NCBI GenBank assembly: GCA_964017195.1
Contig: OZ024887.1
Location: forward strand, 65,769,746-65,833,745
Length of the DNA stretch: 64,000 nucleotides
From: Siderastrea radians
Taxonomy: Eukaryota; Cnidaria; Anthozoa; Scleractinia; Rhizangiidae
Direction: 5' to 3'
Shown here: positions 63,778-64,000 of the stretch, piece after piece
Layout: every line of letters begins with the position of its first letter
Numbering within the stretch: position 1 is the stretch's first letter
The notes under the pieces: generated by a model
Seen by the model: only the letters and a program-made list of their open reading frames with translations
What the model was told of the DNA's origin: nothing
Databases searched by the model: none
Translations under genes and position numbers: made by a program

Positions 63778-64000
63778 TAGCCTGCGTCGCAGGCGTAAAT
63801 TGGGAAGGGGTAGGGGGAGCGAGCAAGTGGGAGGGAAAATGGGAGACTGGGAGCTAGGGAGAAGGGAACGGCCGAGAGGTAAATGACGGTCGACGACGGG
63901 GTCTTTATTGCTGGCGTTCCCTTGTCTTTCTTCCCAGATCCCTTATTTTCCTCCTGCGTTCTCGGTCTCCCCACCCCCTCCCCGTTTACTCCTGCCACGC
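63778..64000. repeat. partial GCCTGCG repeat, runs off the window
   Basis: Begins TAGCCTGCGTCGCAGGCG, a short palindrome resembling the ends at 49617 and 51081 and the hairpin arms at 50125 and 56225, followed by a GGGAG-rich stretch. The reverse open frame across it is low complexity. The element continues past the window edge. Confidence 0.5.

Overview
The window looks like nuclear DNA of a cnidarian, most likely an anthozoan such as a stony coral. This is an inference: both long intron-rich genes are metazoan (WDR11, FANK1), the third combines UDP-galactopyranose mutase with DUF3431 (known from fungi, protists and some animals), introns are full of MITEs and tRNA-derived SINEs, and two tyrosine-recombinase retrotransposons are present. 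Nothing bacterial or organellar is seen.

Layout. 1-2186: gene-poor flank with a small hAT-like MITE. 2187-8884: a DIRS1-like retrotransposon on the minus strand with terminal inverted repeats, gag, RT/RNase H/methyltransferase-like and tyrosine recombinase ORFs. Its gag appears split by an intron filled with a 25-bp minisatellite. 9119-15324 (+): two-exon gene for a membrane-anchored UDP-galactopyranose mutase fused to a C-terminal DUF3431 domain. 16817-30577 (-): FANK1 in 12 exons. 31741-63158 (+): WDR11 in 28 exons. All exon joins of the two animal genes are phase-consistent, giving predicted proteins of 356 and 1259 residues. WDR11 intron 3 carries an antisense Ngaro-like retrotransposon (34671-39121) with the A1-ORFs-B1-A2-B2 split direct repeat layout; its RT core is deleted but its recombinase is intact. 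63159-64000: WDR11 3' flank and a repeat.

Gene relations. The mutase gene and FANK1 converge. FANK1 and WDR11 are head to head, 1.16 kb apart between start codons, so they may share a promoter region. The introns record many transposon insertions, several with clear target-site duplications: TTAA (20240-21157), TA (24563-28313, 26495-27067, 55637-55805), TAA/TTA (48880-49291, 62534-62801), 6 bp (11286-11507) and 8 bp (794-908).

The best candidate for something undescribed is the 9.1-15.3 kb gene. It joins a full UDP-galactopyranose mutase to a DUF3431 domain, places both behind a signal anchor that predicts a lumenal location, and has almost all its coding sequence in one exon beside very intron-rich neighbours. 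The second is the minisatellite-bearing intron inside the retrotransposon gag gene. All calls come from reading the sequence; no database search was run.
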